Source of the DNA: Granulosicoccus antarcticus IMCC3135
GTDB taxonomy: Bacteria > Pseudomonadota > Gammaproteobacteria > Granulosicoccales > Granulosicoccaceae
Assembly (NCBI RefSeq): GCF_002215215.1
Contig: NZ_CP018632.1
Location: forward strand, 4,522,501 to 4,586,500
DNA length: 64,000 bases
Direction of reading: 5' to 3'
A program made the position numbers and the translations under genes. The stretch's first letter is position 1. Each line of letters starts with the position of its first letter. Below are positions 8,507 through 17,635 of this stretch, one piece after another. The notes beneath the pieces were generated by a model. The model saw only the letters and a program-made list of their open reading frames with translations. It did no database searches and had not been told where the DNA came from.

Positions 8507-9172
8507 ATGTCGACACTTCTGGAGCATCTGCAGAGCCAATGCGAACCGCAATGGCAGCAGTACACTCAGCACGCCTTTGTCAGACAGCTGGCCGATGGCA
8601 CACTGCCGCGCCATTGTTTCGAGCACTACCTGAAACAGGACTACCTTTTTCTGATTCACTTTGCTCGTGCTTTTGGCCTGGCCGCCTTCAAGAGTCGTAA
8701 TCTGACAGAACTGAAAAGGGCCAATGCCTCTTTGTCCGGTATTGTGGATGTCGAACTGGACTTGCACATCCAGTACTGCCATCAATGGGGCATCTCGCAA
8801 GAGCAGCTGGAAAACACCATCGAGTCGACACCCAATATGGCCTACACCCGCTATGTCATGGAGCGCGGCATGGCAGGCGAGCTGCTGGACCTGAACATAG
8901 CACTGGCCCCATGTATTCTGGGGTATGGCCAGATTGCCAACTGGCTGCTGGCACAACCGTTTCTGGTCCTTGAAAACAACCCATACGCTGAATGGATCAA
9001 TCTCTACGCAGGCGATGAATATCAGCAGGTTGCTGATGCTCACCGGGAGGCTTGCAATGCGGTTGAGCTATCAAATCTTGATGGTGCCCGTTTGCACACG
9101 CTGGTACAGACCTTCGATGCCGCCACGCGACTGGAAATCGACTTCTGGCAGATGGGACTGGATTGCAGCTGA
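8507..9172 (+). CDS. tenA: Aminopyrimidine aminohydrolase / thiaminase II (TenA)
   Basis: A 221-residue all-helical TenA-family enzyme. It hydrolyses aminomethylpyrimidine, from degraded thiamine, to HMP for ThiD. The nucleophile region LAPCILGYGQIA puts Cys136 in the expected place, so this is the TenA_C (active-site cysteine) class; EHYLKQDYLFL near residue 39 is also typical. It begins 4 bases after thiY and its stop overlaps the thiO start (TGATG). Confidence 0.93.
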   Translation: MSTLLEHLQSQCEPQWQQYTQHAFVRQLADGTLPRHCFEHYLKQDYLFLIHFARAFGLAAFKSRNLTELKRANASLSGIVDVELDLHIQYCHQWGISQEQLENTIESTPNMAYTRYVMERGMAGELLDLNIALAPCILGYGQIANWLLAQPFLVLENNPYAEWINLYAGDEYQQVADAHREACNAVELSNLDGARLHTLVQTFDAATRLEIDFWQMGLDCS

Positions 9173-10188
9173 TGCTCCCGATTATCGAAATCGTCGGCTC
9201 AGGGGTCGCTGGTCTGTGTTGCGCGCAGGCATTTGTTGAAAAAGGTTGTCAGGTCACGCTACGCAGCGCCAGTAACGGCATCGACGAAAGCTGCTGCTCA
9301 TGGTGGGCAGGTGGCATGCTGGCGCCCTGGTGTGAAAGCGAAAGTGCAGAACCGTTGATATTTCGGCTGGGGCAGGAAAGTCTGCGTTACTGGCAACAAC
9401 ACAGTCAGTCCATGCACAGCGGCGGCTCTCTGGTTCTGGCCCACCGACGCGACCAGGCGGATATCAGACAGTTTGCACAGCGCACCACCGACTATCAGGA
9501 ACTGAACCGAGACCAGATTGGCGAACTGGAACCTGATATCGATGGCCGATTCGACCTGGGCCTGCACTATCCACAGGAGGCGCACCTGAACCCTCGTGAG
9601 ACACTGCAGGCACTGCTGGACAGACTGCTTGCAAGCGAGCTCTTTACCGCCGTCTTCAATGAAAGGCTGGATGATCAGTATTTACAGAGTGCACCCGACG
9701 GTGGCTGGAGAATAGATTGCCGAGGCCTGGCCGCGCGCGATAGCCTCAGCGATCTGCGAGGCGTGAAGGGTGAGATGTTGATACTGGAAACCGCAGAGAT
9801 CACACTGAGCCGTCCTGTGCGAGTGCTACACCCACGTCATCCGATCTATATAGTTCCGCGCAGCAATGATCAGTTCATGGTCGGTGCTACCATGATCGAA
9901 AGTGATGACAGAACCCATGCCTCGGCGCGCTCTGTCATGGAACTACTCTCCAGTGCCTATGCTCTGCATCCGGCATTCGCAGATGCCGCTATTGTGCAGA
10001 TCGGCACTGATGTACGCCCCGCGTTTACAGACAACCTGCCCCGCCTCAGAAGACGCGGCCAGCTTGTCTATGTGAACGGTCTTTACCGACACGGGTTTCT
10101 ATGCGCGCCAGCCATGGCGCAACGTGCCGTTTCTCTGGTACTGGAAGGCAATATTGACGAAGAGGTAGTCGATGAAAATCATGATTAA
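9172..10188 (+). CDS. thiO: FAD-dependent glycine oxidase (ThiO)
   Basis: A 338-residue flavoenzyme of the DAO family. The FAD-binding GxGxxG is in IVGSGVAGLCCA near the N-terminus; the C-terminal GLYRHGFLCAPAMA closes the FAD fold. It makes dehydroglycine, the glycine-derived piece of the thiazole ring, in aerobic bacteria that lack ThiH. The ATG at 9172 shares a base with the tenA stop; a TTG three codons upstream is less likely. Confidence 0.92.
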   Translation: MLPIIEIVGSGVAGLCCAQAFVEKGCQVTLRSASNGIDESCCSWWAGGMLAPWCESESAEPLIFRLGQESLRYWQQHSQSMHSGGSLVLAHRRDQADIRQFAQRTTDYQELNRDQIGELEPDIDGRFDLGLHYPQEAHLNPRETLQALLDRLLASELFTAVFNERLDDQYLQSAPDGGWRIDCRGLAARDSLSDLRGVKGEMLILETAEITLSRPVRVLHPRHPIYIVPRSNDQFMVGATMIESDDRTHASARSVMELLSSAYALHPAFADAAIVQIGTDVRPAFTDNLPRLRRRGQLVYVNGLYRHGFLCAPAMAQRAVSLVLEGNIDEEVVDENHD

Positions 10189-10369
10189 CGGCGAGAAAGC
10201 AACCGTGAACTGCACCAGACTTGATGCTTTGCTGAAAGAGCTTGGCCATCGACCAGAAACAGTCGCCACGGCGGTCAATCAGGAATTTGTGCCTGTTGGT
10301 CAGAGGGCTGAGTGTGAACTGGCTGAAGATGATTCGATCGACATCATCGCCCCGATGTCAGGAGGCTGA
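10172..10369 (+). CDS. thiS: Thiamine sulfur-carrier protein (ThiS)
   Basis: A 65-residue ubiquitin-fold protein ending in the required Gly-Gly. As a C-terminal thiocarboxylate it delivers sulfur to ThiG. Here GAAGAGG precedes the ATG at 10172, inside the end of thiO (17-base overlap); a second ATG lies at 10181. The ThiF adenylyltransferase that loads ThiS is not in the window. Confidence 0.94.
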   Translation: MKIMINGEKATVNCTRLDALLKELGHRPETVATAVNQEFVPVGQRAECELAEDDSIDIIAPMSGG

Positions 10370-10373
10370 TCCG

Positions 10374-11153
10374 GTGTCATTGACTGTCTATGGTACAACG
10401 CTCACATCACGCCTGTTTCTGGGTACCTCACTGTACCCTTCCCCACAGATCATGCTCAATGCGATCGCAGCCTCTGGCTGTGAAGTGGTCACCGTGTCTC
10501 TGCGCCGCGAATCCAGTGCAGAGAAATCCGGCCAGGCATTCTGGTCATTGATCGAATCGGCCAATGTCCGGGTGCTGCCCAACACCGCCGGTTGTCGAGG
10601 CGTGAAAGAGGCTGTCAACACCGCCCACATGGCTCGAGAGCTCTTCAAGACGCCCTGGATCAAGCTGGAAGTCATTGGCAATGATGACACGCTGCAACCC
10701 GATGTATTCGGCCTGGTCGAAGCTGCCCGCATTCTGATAGACGAAGGCTTTGAGGTATTTCCCTACACCACCGATGACCTGGTCGTTGCCGAGCGACTGC
10801 TCAACGCCGGCTGTCAGGTATTGATGCCCTGGGGGGCACCGATAGGCAGTGGCAGAGGCTTGAACAACCGCTACGCCCTGAAATCCTTACGGGCAAATTT
10901 TCCTGACGTGCCTCTGATCGTCGATGCCGGCATTGGCTTGCCATCGCATGCGACTGACGCACTGGAGCTGGGTTACGATGCCATTTTGCTGAATACCGCG
11001 GTAGCCAAGGCAGGCGACCCTGTTGCCATGGCCCGGGCTTTTTCGCTTGCAGTCCAGGCAGGTCGAAGCGCCTGGCAAGCTCAGCCCATGTTGCCACGGG
11101 ACATGGCCGCCCCTTCCACGCCGGTGCTGGGCACCCCTTTTCGAGACTTGTGA
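10374..11153 (+). CDS. thiG: Thiazole synthase (ThiG)
   Basis: A 259-residue TIM-barrel enzyme that joins deoxyxylulose phosphate, dehydroglycine and ThiS thiocarboxylate into thiazole phosphate. The Schiff-base lysine is Lys97 in [10 protein letters not shown], and the phosphate-binding motif [11 protein letters not shown] is present. The start is GTG 10374, preceded by GGAGG; the frame is open upstream but overlaps thiS. It lies 4 bases after thiS. Confidence 0.94.
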   Translation: MSLTVYGTTLTSRLFLGTSLYPSPQIMLNAIAASGCEVVTVSLRRESSAEKSGQAFWSLIESANVRVLPNTAGCRGVKEAVNTAHMARELFKTPWIKLEVIGNDDTLQPDVFGLVEAARILIDEGFEVFPYTTDDLVVAERLLNAGCQVLMPWGAPIGSGRGLNNRYALKSLRANFPDVPLIVDAGIGLPSHATDALELGYDAILLNTAVAKAGDPVAMARAFSLAVQAGRSAWQAQPMLPRDMAAPSTPVLGTPFRDL

Positions 11154-11154
11154 C

Positions 11155-11757
11155 ATGCTGCATCCCTTTTATCTGATCGTCGGTGAAACCGATCATCTCG
11201 AAGAATTTCTGGCAGCCGGCGTTCGCTGCGTGCAACTGCGAATCAAGGACGGCTCGGTCGAACATTGCCGCCGTGAGATAAGGCGTGCCCGGCAACTGTG
11301 CGAATCGGCCGGTTGCTCACTGATCATCAACGACTACTGGCAGCTGGCAATAGATGAGGGCTGCCAGGCTATTCATCTGGGCCAGGAGGATCTGCAGGCG
11401 GCACAGATGGAGACCATCAAGGCGGCAGGCATCAAATTTGGTATCAGTACACATGATCGGGCAGAGCTGAATATCGCCCTGTCGCACTCGCCGGATTACA
11501 TTGCATTGGGCCCCGTCTACGCAACACTGCTCAAGAAAATGCCCTGGCGCCCCCAGGGCTTGCCCAAACTGCAACGCTGGAAAGATTCGATCGGTGATAT
11601 TCCTCTGGTTGCTATCGGCGGCTTCACACCCGAACGCGCAGCGGGTGCCTTCGAGCACGGTGCTGATTCTGTTTGTGTCGTCACCGATATCGCTACCCAT
11701 GCCGATCCGCTGGCACGCATAACACAGTGGTTGGCAGTGACTCAGAAGGGAGCTTGA
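11155..11757 (+). CDS. thiE: Thiamine phosphate synthase (ThiE)
   Basis: A 200-residue TIM-barrel that condenses HMP-PP with thiazole phosphate to thiamine phosphate. Visible motifs are VQLRIKD near residue 24, LIINDYW, IHLGQEDL, GISTHDRAEL, YIALGPVYAT and AIGGFTPE. It starts one base after thiG. It is the final gene of the operon, which thus covers salvage of pyrimidine, thiazole synthesis and coupling; thiC, thiF and thiI are not here. Confidence 0.93.
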   Translation: MLHPFYLIVGETDHLEEFLAAGVRCVQLRIKDGSVEHCRREIRRARQLCESAGCSLIINDYWQLAIDEGCQAIHLGQEDLQAAQMETIKAAGIKFGISTHDRAELNIALSHSPDYIALGPVYATLLKKMPWRPQGLPKLQRWKDSIGDIPLVAIGGFTPERAAGAFEHGADSVCVVTDIATHADPLARITQWLAVTQKGA

Positions 11758-11917
11758 AGCCGGATTCTGCCTTAGCCAGAATACTTGACAGAGAGCAGGA
11801 AATACCGCTATCTTTACTGCGCATGAATACTTCAAGCCAGAATGTCCAGCTCTCTAAACCGGATTTCTCAAAACCGGCAGTCAACACTGCGCGCGCTTAG
11901 AACCGGCTCAATTTTTT

Positions 11918-11958
11918 AAAAAACTCCGGCGAACCTTTGCGGCTCCCGGAGTTTTTTT
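11918..11958 (+). terminator. Rho-independent terminator of the thi operon
   Basis: AAAAAACTCCGG (11918-11929) pairs with CCGGAGTTTTTT (11946-11957) over 12 bases, with a 16-base loop and a run of seven T. The A-run on the left arm means it could also act on the other strand. It lies between thiE and dapA. The 160 bases before it hold no recognisable gene. Confidence 0.88.
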
Positions 11959-12001
11959 CGCTCTGGAATCCGTAAAAGTTCGCCTCAAACGAGGCACCAT
12001 C

Positions 12002-12877
12002 ATGTTTGCAGGATCGTACGTCGCACTGATCACCCCCATGAACGCCAATGGCGAACTCGATGAATTGGCACTGCGCAAGCTGGTTGCCTGGCATATCCAG
12101 AACGGCACTGATGGTTTGGTTCCGGTAGGTACTACGGGCGAATCTCCGGTACTGTCTGCCAAAGAGCACCGCAAGATCGTGCGTCTTGTCGTTAAAGAGG
12201 CAGCCGGGAGAATCCCTGTCGTTGCTGGCTGCGGTTCCAACAACACCTCAGAGGCCCTGAAATTTCATGACTATGCACACAAGGTAGGCGCCGATGGGGC
12301 CTTGCATGTCACCGGCTACTACAACCGGCCCAGCCAGGAAGGCTTGTTCCGGCACTTCGAAGTGTTGAGCAAGAGCAATGAGCTGCCCATCATTGTCTAC
12401 AACATTCCGGCACGAGCCATTGTCGATATTTCTGCCGACACCATGGCCCGCCTGGCAACTCTTCCTACCGTTGTCGGCGTCAAGGATGCCACAACCGATC
12501 TGGCCAGACCCGCTGTCGAGCGACAGCTTATTACAAAGCCCTTCTCCTGGCTGTCCGGCGAGGATGGCACCGCAGTCGCCTACAATGCCGCAGGCGGAAA
12601 CGGCTGTATATCAGTCACAGCCAATGTCGCCCCGGCCCTGTGTGCCAGTATGCATAAAGCATGTGCTGATAATGATTTCCATACTGCCAGAGACATACAG
12701 AACTCATTGATGCCATTGCATCAATCCCTGTTCCTGGAGCCCAGTCCTGCAGGCATAAAATACGCTTGCTCACGACTTGGCTTATGCACAGATACCGTGC
12801 GCCTGCCGATTGTTACCCTGCAAGACTCTACCAAGGAAAAAATTGACCTGGCCCTGCAGTCCCTGAATCTTCTTTGA
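12002..12877 (+). CDS. dapA: 4-hydroxy-tetrahydrodipicolinate synthase
   Basis: A 291-residue TIM-barrel aldolase condensing pyruvate with aspartate semialdehyde, the first step of the lysine/diaminopimelate branch. Catalytic residues sit at the classic positions: Thr44 and Thr45 in GTTGES, Tyr133 in VYNIP and Lys161 in VGVKDAT; the pyruvate-proton relay Tyr107 is in YYNRP. From memory it resembles the alphaproteobacterial DapA type more than the E. coli one (SPAGIKYACSRLGLC near the C-terminus). It is a single gene. Relatives act on other keto acids, but the motif set favours DapA. Confidence 0.9.
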   Translation: MFAGSYVALITPMNANGELDELALRKLVAWHIQNGTDGLVPVGTTGESPVLSAKEHRKIVRLVVKEAAGRIPVVAGCGSNNTSEALKFHDYAHKVGADGALHVTGYYNRPSQEGLFRHFEVLSKSNELPIIVYNIPARAIVDISADTMARLATLPTVVGVKDATTDLARPAVERQLITKPFSWLSGEDGTAVAYNAAGGNGCISVTANVAPALCASMHKACADNDFHTARDIQNSLMPLHQSLFLEPSPAGIKYACSRLGLCTDTVRLPIVTLQDSTKEKIDLALQSLNLL

Positions 12878-12884
12878 TAACTAC

Positions 12885-12917
12885 AAGCCCGTCCCACGCT
12901 CGATTGCGGGTGGGCTT
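12885..12917 (+). terminator. Hairpin after dapA
   Basis: AAGCCC (12885-12890) pairs with GGGCTT (12912-12917), with further CCC/GGG pairing inside. It begins 7 bases after the dapA stop and lies between converging genes. The T-tract is weak, so termination efficiency is uncertain. Confidence 0.5.
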
Positions 12918-12936
12918 GGTCGTTAAATATCAACGA

Positions 12937-13395
12937 TCAATCAGAATCCACGGACGGCCTACGCTGAACCAGGTAGATGTGTTCGCAATACAAAACGCAG
13001 ACCCCCTCCTGGTTGATGACATTGACTGACTCTATGACACGACCATGATCAGCGTGCTTCTTGTCCGGATACTTGTCCTTGATCGCCAGAACGGTGTGAA
13101 TCGTGTCGCCTATATGCACAGGCTTCAGAAATCGTAGTCGGTCATATCCCAGACTGAAAGCGACCGGGTTGATCACGCTCGCTGACAGACCTATACCGAT
13201 GGTGAATATCATCGTGCCATGCGCAATGCGCTGGCCAAACTCCTGAGTTGCACACCATTCAGCGTCCATATGATGCGGGAAATAATCACCGCTATGACCT
13301 GCATGTACAACGAAATCGGTTTCTGTAATCGTGCGACCGAAGGTCTGCCGACCGGCCCCGATTTCATGGTCCTCGAAAAATTGCTGGACGATCAT
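12937..13395 (-). CDS. MaoC-like hot-dog dehydratase
   Basis: A 152-residue protein of the MaoC/(R)-specific enoyl-CoA hydratase family. The family's start, [27 protein letters not shown], and the catalytic region [12 protein letters not shown] (Asp/His) are seen, followed by the hot-dog helix with [10 protein letters not shown]. It would hydrate an enoyl-CoA or dehydrate a hydroxyacyl substrate in the cytosol; the actual substrate cannot be read. The ATG at 13395 is preferred because it starts at the conserved [13 protein letters not shown]; the frame is open 18 codons more. It converges on dapA. Confidence 0.8.
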   Translation of the reverse strand: MIVQQFFEDHEIGAGRQTFGRTITETDFVVHAGHSGDYFPHHMDAEWCATQEFGQRIAHGTMIFTIGIGLSASVINPVAFSLGYDRLRFLKPVHIGDTIHTVLAIKDKYPDKKHADHGRVIESVNVINQEGVCVLYCEHIYLVQRRPSVDSD

Positions 13396-13549
13396 CCTGT
13401 ACTCACTGCCATTGAGGTATTGGGTTCTGGCAGTACAATACAACGCCAATATTCATTTGTAAAATGATGTTTTATATATGATTGATTAAACCTGAACAAT
13501 CGAACCGGTAAAACGGATCAAAGAAGTATTTTGCAAGACAAAGTCTGTG

Positions 13550-13948
13550 ATGATCTACCGCCTGCAAATCATCGGTGACGACTACCAGGTAACCAGCGCA
13601 CCATTAGTTGAACAGGCGGCTGATGAGGGTGCCTGCAACGCGGTTCTGATCAAAGTCAATCAATCAGGCACCATTTCAGAATCACTGGACTGCCTGTCCA
13701 CGGCACGACAACGCGGTTACCGTGCCGTCGTCTCGGCCCGTTCCGGTGAGAGCGAAGATGTGACCATCGCGCACCTGGCCGTCGGTCTGAATGCCGGCCA
13801 ATTGAAAGTCGGCTCATTTACCCGCTCCGAGCGCATGGCCAAATGGAATGAATGCCTGCGTATAGCTGACCAGCTCGGCCCGGATTCTTTCGTAAAAGGC
13901 CTGCCGCTGGCGGATACCTGGTGGGCAAGACAATCAGTAAAAAGCTGA
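13550..13948 (+). CDS. Stand-alone enolase C-terminal fragment
   Basis: About 132 codons matching only the C-terminal quarter of enolase: LQIIGDDYQVTSAPL, then NAVLIKVNQSGTISESL, VVSARSGESEDVTIAHLAVGLNAGQLKVGS and RSERMAKWNECLRI. The metal Asp (GDD), the two active-site lysines (IKVNQ and QLKVGS) and Arg-Ser of the S-x-R-S-G-E loop are kept. The substrate-side His of SHRSGE is Ala, and the N-terminal domain and first metal ligands are absent. The 100 bases upstream do not encode the rest. It cannot be a working enolase by itself; it may be a relic or a repurposed domain. ATG 13550 (or GTG 13547) has only a weak ribosome site. Confidence 0.75.
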   Translation: MIYRLQIIGDDYQVTSAPLVEQAADEGACNAVLIKVNQSGTISESLDCLSTARQRGYRAVVSARSGESEDVTIAHLAVGLNAGQLKVGSFTRSERMAKWNECLRIADQLGPDSFVKGLPLADTWWARQSVKS

Positions 13949-14005
13949 ACCCTGTCAAATCCGGAGACCGGTGCTTGAGCAATCCGACTCAGTGTCGTCC
14001 TGCCT

Positions 14006-14668
14006 TCAGGTAATCCCAAGAACACGCATCTGTTGCGACATCTGCTTGAAGGAGCCTCCGGTATGGCGCTTGATAACGGCAAGAGACTCTTCCACATCGT
14101 TCTTGCGTAACGCTGCAAGCAGTGCGCGATGCTCCACGAGAATGGTTTCATGTCGCGGCGTCTTGATACTCAGCTTTGCCCCGTAGACATTCAATGCCCG
14201 TCGCAGCTTGTACCAGGTCTCAGCCGCAGGCTGGTTGTAATGTCGCTTGCAGATCGCCCAATGAAACTCATAGTCCAGCTTGCGAAAGACAGCCAGCTCG
14301 GAGATAGGTGTTTTCTCTATCTTTTCCTGAATCGCTTCCATCTCGTCAAGCAGATCTGGCGGTGCGAATTCGGCAAACCAGGCGACAAAATAAGGCTCCA
14401 GCAATTCGAGTATCTCGAAGATATTCTGAATGGTATTCGCATCACCCATGCGAATCGTTGCCCCGCGATTCGGGCTGATCACGACATAGCCCTCGCCTTG
14501 CATACGTCGCAGGACTTCGCGAACCGGACTTGTACTGACCCCATAACGCCTGGCCAGCTCAGCAACTTTCAGGCGTTGTCCGCCCTCCAGTTCGCCGGTA
14601 GAAATATCATTCAGAACCGCCTCATAGAGCGAGTTCGTCTCTTCTTGTTCAGTGCCGTTGGAAGTCAA
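14006..14668 (-). CDS. GntR-family regulator (FCD/FadR-type C-domain)
   Basis: A 220-residue regulator. The winged helix at about residues 14-80 contains LKVAELARRYGVSTSPVREVLRRMQGEGYV, the standard GntR recognition helix; the remaining all-helical FCD domain (FRKLDYEFHWAIC, ILVEHRALLAAL) holds the Asp/His ligands for a metal and small acid. It is transcribed divergently from the sulfatase operon across 196 bases with an AT-rich palindrome, so it probably represses that operon until a sugar-acid ligand appears. Confidence 0.88.
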   Translation of the reverse strand: MTSNGTEQEETNSLYEAVLNDISTGELEGGQRLKVAELARRYGVSTSPVREVLRRMQGEGYVVISPNRGATIRMGDANTIQNIFEILELLEPYFVAWFAEFAPPDLLDEMEAIQEKIEKTPISELAVFRKLDYEFHWAICKRHYNQPAAETWYKLRRALNVYGAKLSIKTPRHETILVEHRALLAALRKNDVEESLAVIKRHTGGSFKQMSQQMRVLGIT

Positions 14669-14748
14669 GGTGATGTGTCATTCAAATTAGTAGACGTATT
14701 TAACCCGTTCGAGCCTGTATAGATCAACAAAAATCGTTCATGTGATTC

Positions 14749-14764
14749 AAATAATATATTATTT
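14749..14764. promoter_or_regulatory. 16-bp perfect palindrome, candidate GntR operator
   Basis: AAATAATATATTATTT lies between the divergent gntR-type gene and the sulfatase gene. Position and symmetry suit a dimeric regulator. It is also simply AT-rich and could be promoter -10 sequence. Confidence 0.4.
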
Positions 14765-14864
14765 CTTCGCTTTCATGATACTTTGTCTCTCAGATACTCT
14801 AATCACAGGGAGCTAATGGTCGTGAAACTCTTTTCTATTCGGTTTACAAATGAGGACTGCACTC

Positions 14865-16427
14865 ATGCCTGATGATGGAATTCCGAGCCAGGTAAAGCGT
14901 CCCAACGTTATTCTGATCACCACGGATCAACAACGTGGAGACTGTGTCGGCTATCAGCCGCGCGGTGTCAAAACTCCCCATATCGATCGAATCGCACAAG
15001 CCGGCACCCGTTTTGACACCTGCATAACTCCACACCCCATGTGTCAGGCAGCACGCGCCTCCATACTCACCGGCAAGCTGCCCTACACCCATGGTGTACG
15101 TGACAACGGTCGCAATCTGGCCAATCATTTTGGTGCCGATGGCCTGGGGGGAATATTTTCACAGGCGGGTTATCAAACTCAGTTCATTGGCAAAGCCCAC
15201 CTATCTACCCATGAAACATTCAATGCCACCGGCCAGCCCGAGTGCTATTACAGCACTGCGGATTATCCGGCTGACTGGGGTGGCCCCTACTTCGGATTCG
15301 AATCTGTCGAACTGTTGCTTCGCCCACATCATCACTGCGCGTGGAACGATCCTCCGTACACATTGCATTATGAAAACTATCTGAACACGGACAATGCCGG
15401 TCGTCAACGCTGGGAGAAAGCCAAGGTGCATGCCAACCCGCAAGGCCTGCCAGATACCACTCATCTGCAAGTCTGGCGCTCGGCACTGGAAGATGAATGG
15501 CACTCAACCCCCTGGATTGCTGATCGCACGGTAGACATGATTCAAGACATGGGTGATGAACCCCTGTTTGCCTGGGTCTCCTTCCCTGATCCGCATCCAC
15601 CGTTCCTTGCTGCCGAGCCTTGGGCCAGCATGTATCACCCTGATGAGGTCGACATTCCGGAACACCGTGAACTGGATCTGGACAATCGTCCCTGGTGGCA
15701 TCGAGCCTTTCTGGAAAGCCCCATACGCAAGAACGTCAAACGACCTCATGCAGAAGCAGGCAAGGACTGGGGAGAATCCAAAGCTCTGACAGAGACTGAA
15801 TTGCGAGATATCACCGCACTCTATTACGGCATGATTACCGCCATCGATCATCAGGTGGGCCGCATTCTGGATGCTCTGGAAGAAAGGGGCGAGCTGGAGA
15901 ACACCATCATCATATTCACCAGCGATCACGGTGAATGGCTGGGTGATCATGGCTTGCTGCTAAAGGGGCCAATGTTGTATGACGGGCTGTTGCGAGTACC
16001 TTACGTCATGAGCGGACCGAATATTCCAGCTGGAAAAATAGTCCACGATCCGGTATCCACACTCGATATTCGCGCAACCCTGGCTGACATGTGCGGCCTG
16101 CAGGTCAGCGCTGATAACGGTGAATCACTCGTCGGCCTCCTGCAGAACACGGCAAGCCGCGACTTTGCACTCAATGAATGGGAGGTTGATGAAACACGCA
16201 GTGGTATCGGCATGGATCTGAGCACAGTACGCAGTCAACGCTATCGCATGTCCGTCGACTTGCGAACTGACACCGGCGAGCTGTACGACCTGCAGGAGGA
16301 TCCCCATGAAATGCACAATCTGTTTGGCGATCCCGGGTATGCAAAAACCCAGGCCGAACACCTGTCAATGATCAACTCCCGGCCTGACGATCAGATACCT
16401 GTGGCCCCTCGTGTCGGCTGGCACTAA
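14865..16427 (+). CDS. Type I sulfatase (formylglycine-dependent)
   Basis: A 520-residue sulfatase/alkaline-phosphatase-fold hydrolase. Cys60 in PMCQAARASILTG fits the C-x-A-x-R pattern that is oxidised to formylglycine; TTDQQR near residue 19 and FTSDHGEWLGDHG near residue 350 give calcium ligands. There is no signal peptide, so it probably acts in the cytosol on an imported sulfate ester. The ATG at 14865 is chosen because GAGGA lies 8 bases before it, rather than the ATG at 14850. It heads an operon with a sugar-acid dehydratase and an ABC importer; the exact substrate is unknown. A phosphonate monoester hydrolase activity cannot be excluded. Confidence 0.88.
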   Translation: MPDDGIPSQVKRPNVILITTDQQRGDCVGYQPRGVKTPHIDRIAQAGTRFDTCITPHPMCQAARASILTGKLPYTHGVRDNGRNLANHFGADGLGGIFSQAGYQTQFIGKAHLSTHETFNATGQPECYYSTADYPADWGGPYFGFESVELLLRPHHHCAWNDPPYTLHYENYLNTDNAGRQRWEKAKVHANPQGLPDTTHLQVWRSALEDEWHSTPWIADRTVDMIQDMGDEPLFAWVSFPDPHPPFLAAEPWASMYHPDEVDIPEHRELDLDNRPWWHRAFLESPIRKNVKRPHAEAGKDWGESKALTETELRDITALYYGMITAIDHQVGRILDALEERGELENTIIIFTSDHGEWLGDHGLLLKGPMLYDGLLRVPYVMSGPNIPAGKIVHDPVSTLDIRATLADMCGLQVSADNGESLVGLLQNTASRDFALNEWEVDETRSGIGMDLSTVRSQRYRMSVDLRTDTGELYDLQEDPHEMHNLFGDPGYAKTQAEHLSMINSRPDDQIPVAPRVGWH

Positions 16428-16443
16428 CAGAAAACCAGATTCC

Positions 16444-17598
16444 ATGACAAAAATAGCATCCATAGAACCCATACTGGCCCGCGTCGGCATCCGTAACCAG
16501 CTGCTGGTGAAAGTGACGACAGAAAGCGGCATTGTCGGCTGGGGTGAGTCCGGACTCTCTGCACGAGAAGAATCGGTAGCCGCCACCATCAGGCATTTTT
16601 CCGAATTCCTCATTGGCCAGGATTCAAGAAATATTTCGCGAATCTGGCAGGAAACCTACCGCAGTCAATACTTTGAAGGCGGACGTGTACTGACGGCTGC
16701 CATGTCAGCAATCGATATTGCTCTCTATGACATTCTGGGCAAACGCCTGGAGGTGCCGGTCTATCAGCTACTGGGGGGTAAACAACGCGATGTCATTCCT
16801 ACCTTTGGCTGCTGTACCGGCAACAGCATCGAGGAGCTAGTCGACAATGTAAGAACACTGGTCAAGGATGGCTGGACCAGCGTGCGTATCAACTCATCAG
16901 GCTTTGAAACCGGCCAGATCTTTGATCCTCGTACCGCGATGGTCATCGCCGCAGAGGAACTGAAGCAGATACGCAAGGAATTCGGGCCCCAGCTCTGTCT
17001 GGGTATCGATCTGCATCATCGCCTGTCAGTGGCAGAAACCGCCAGCTTCTGCAACATGATGCCAAGCGGTACCGTCGACTATATTGAAGAACCCATTCGC
17101 GACGAGTCTCCCGAGGCCTACGCCAGCCTGAGGACACTTACCCAGATTCCGTTTGCCATCGGCGAAGAATTCTCTTCAAAATGGCAGGCAGCACCTTTCC
17201 TGGAACGTGGCCTGACGCAATACATGCGGGTTGATATCTGCAACATTGGCGGTTTCACCGAAGCCATGAAGCTGGCCGGCTGGAGTGAAGCTCATTACGT
17301 CGACATGATGCCACACAACCCCCTGGGTCCTGTCTGCACTGCCGCAACCGTGCATTTTTCAGCCGCAGTACCCAACTTCAGCTGGCTTGAAACACGCCAG
17401 TCCTCAGTTGAACAACTCGGTTTTCATGATCCCGAAATCTTTCCGAAACAAGTACAGATGGATGGAGCTGTCTATATTGTACCCGATGGCCCGGGGCTAG
17501 GCGTCGAAGTCAACGAAGAGATCATCAGAAAGCAAACCCCATTACATGTCGAACCTCCCCATCTGCGACGTCCGGATGGATCGGTAACCAACTGGTAG
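16444..17598 (+). CDS. Mandelate racemase/enolase-superfamily sugar-acid dehydratase (DgoD-like)
   Basis: A 384-residue member of the enolase superfamily, nearest in pattern to D-galactonate dehydratase. N-terminal capping domain: LLVKVTTESGIVGWGE and GRVLTAAMSAIDIALYDILGK. Barrel domain: metal ligands in LCLGIDLHHRLS, DYIEEPI and FAIGEEF, and a general-base His in DMMPHNPLGPV. It would dehydrate a sugar acid to a 2-keto-3-deoxy acid. It starts 16 bases after the sulfatase, suggesting desulfation then dehydration of one substrate. No aldolase or kinase for the product is adjacent. Confidence 0.85.
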   Translation: MTKIASIEPILARVGIRNQLLVKVTTESGIVGWGESGLSAREESVAATIRHFSEFLIGQDSRNISRIWQETYRSQYFEGGRVLTAAMSAIDIALYDILGKRLEVPVYQLLGGKQRDVIPTFGCCTGNSIEELVDNVRTLVKDGWTSVRINSSGFETGQIFDPRTAMVIAAEELKQIRKEFGPQLCLGIDLHHRLSVAETASFCNMMPSGTVDYIEEPIRDESPEAYASLRTLTQIPFAIGEEFSSKWQAAPFLERGLTQYMRVDICNIGGFTEAMKLAGWSEAHYVDMMPHNPLGPVCTAATVHFSAAVPNFSWLETRQSSVEQLGFHDPEIFPKQVQMDGAVYIVPDGPGLGVEVNEEIIRKQTPLHVEPPHLRRPDGSVTNW

Positions 17599-17635
17599 AT
17601 TTATAAAAATACACACCAACCACAGTAGAGGAGCT

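Noticed and set aside
13450-13549. N-terminal remainder of enolase upstream of the fragment
   Set aside because: Translation of the upstream bases in all plus frames shows no enolase sequence.
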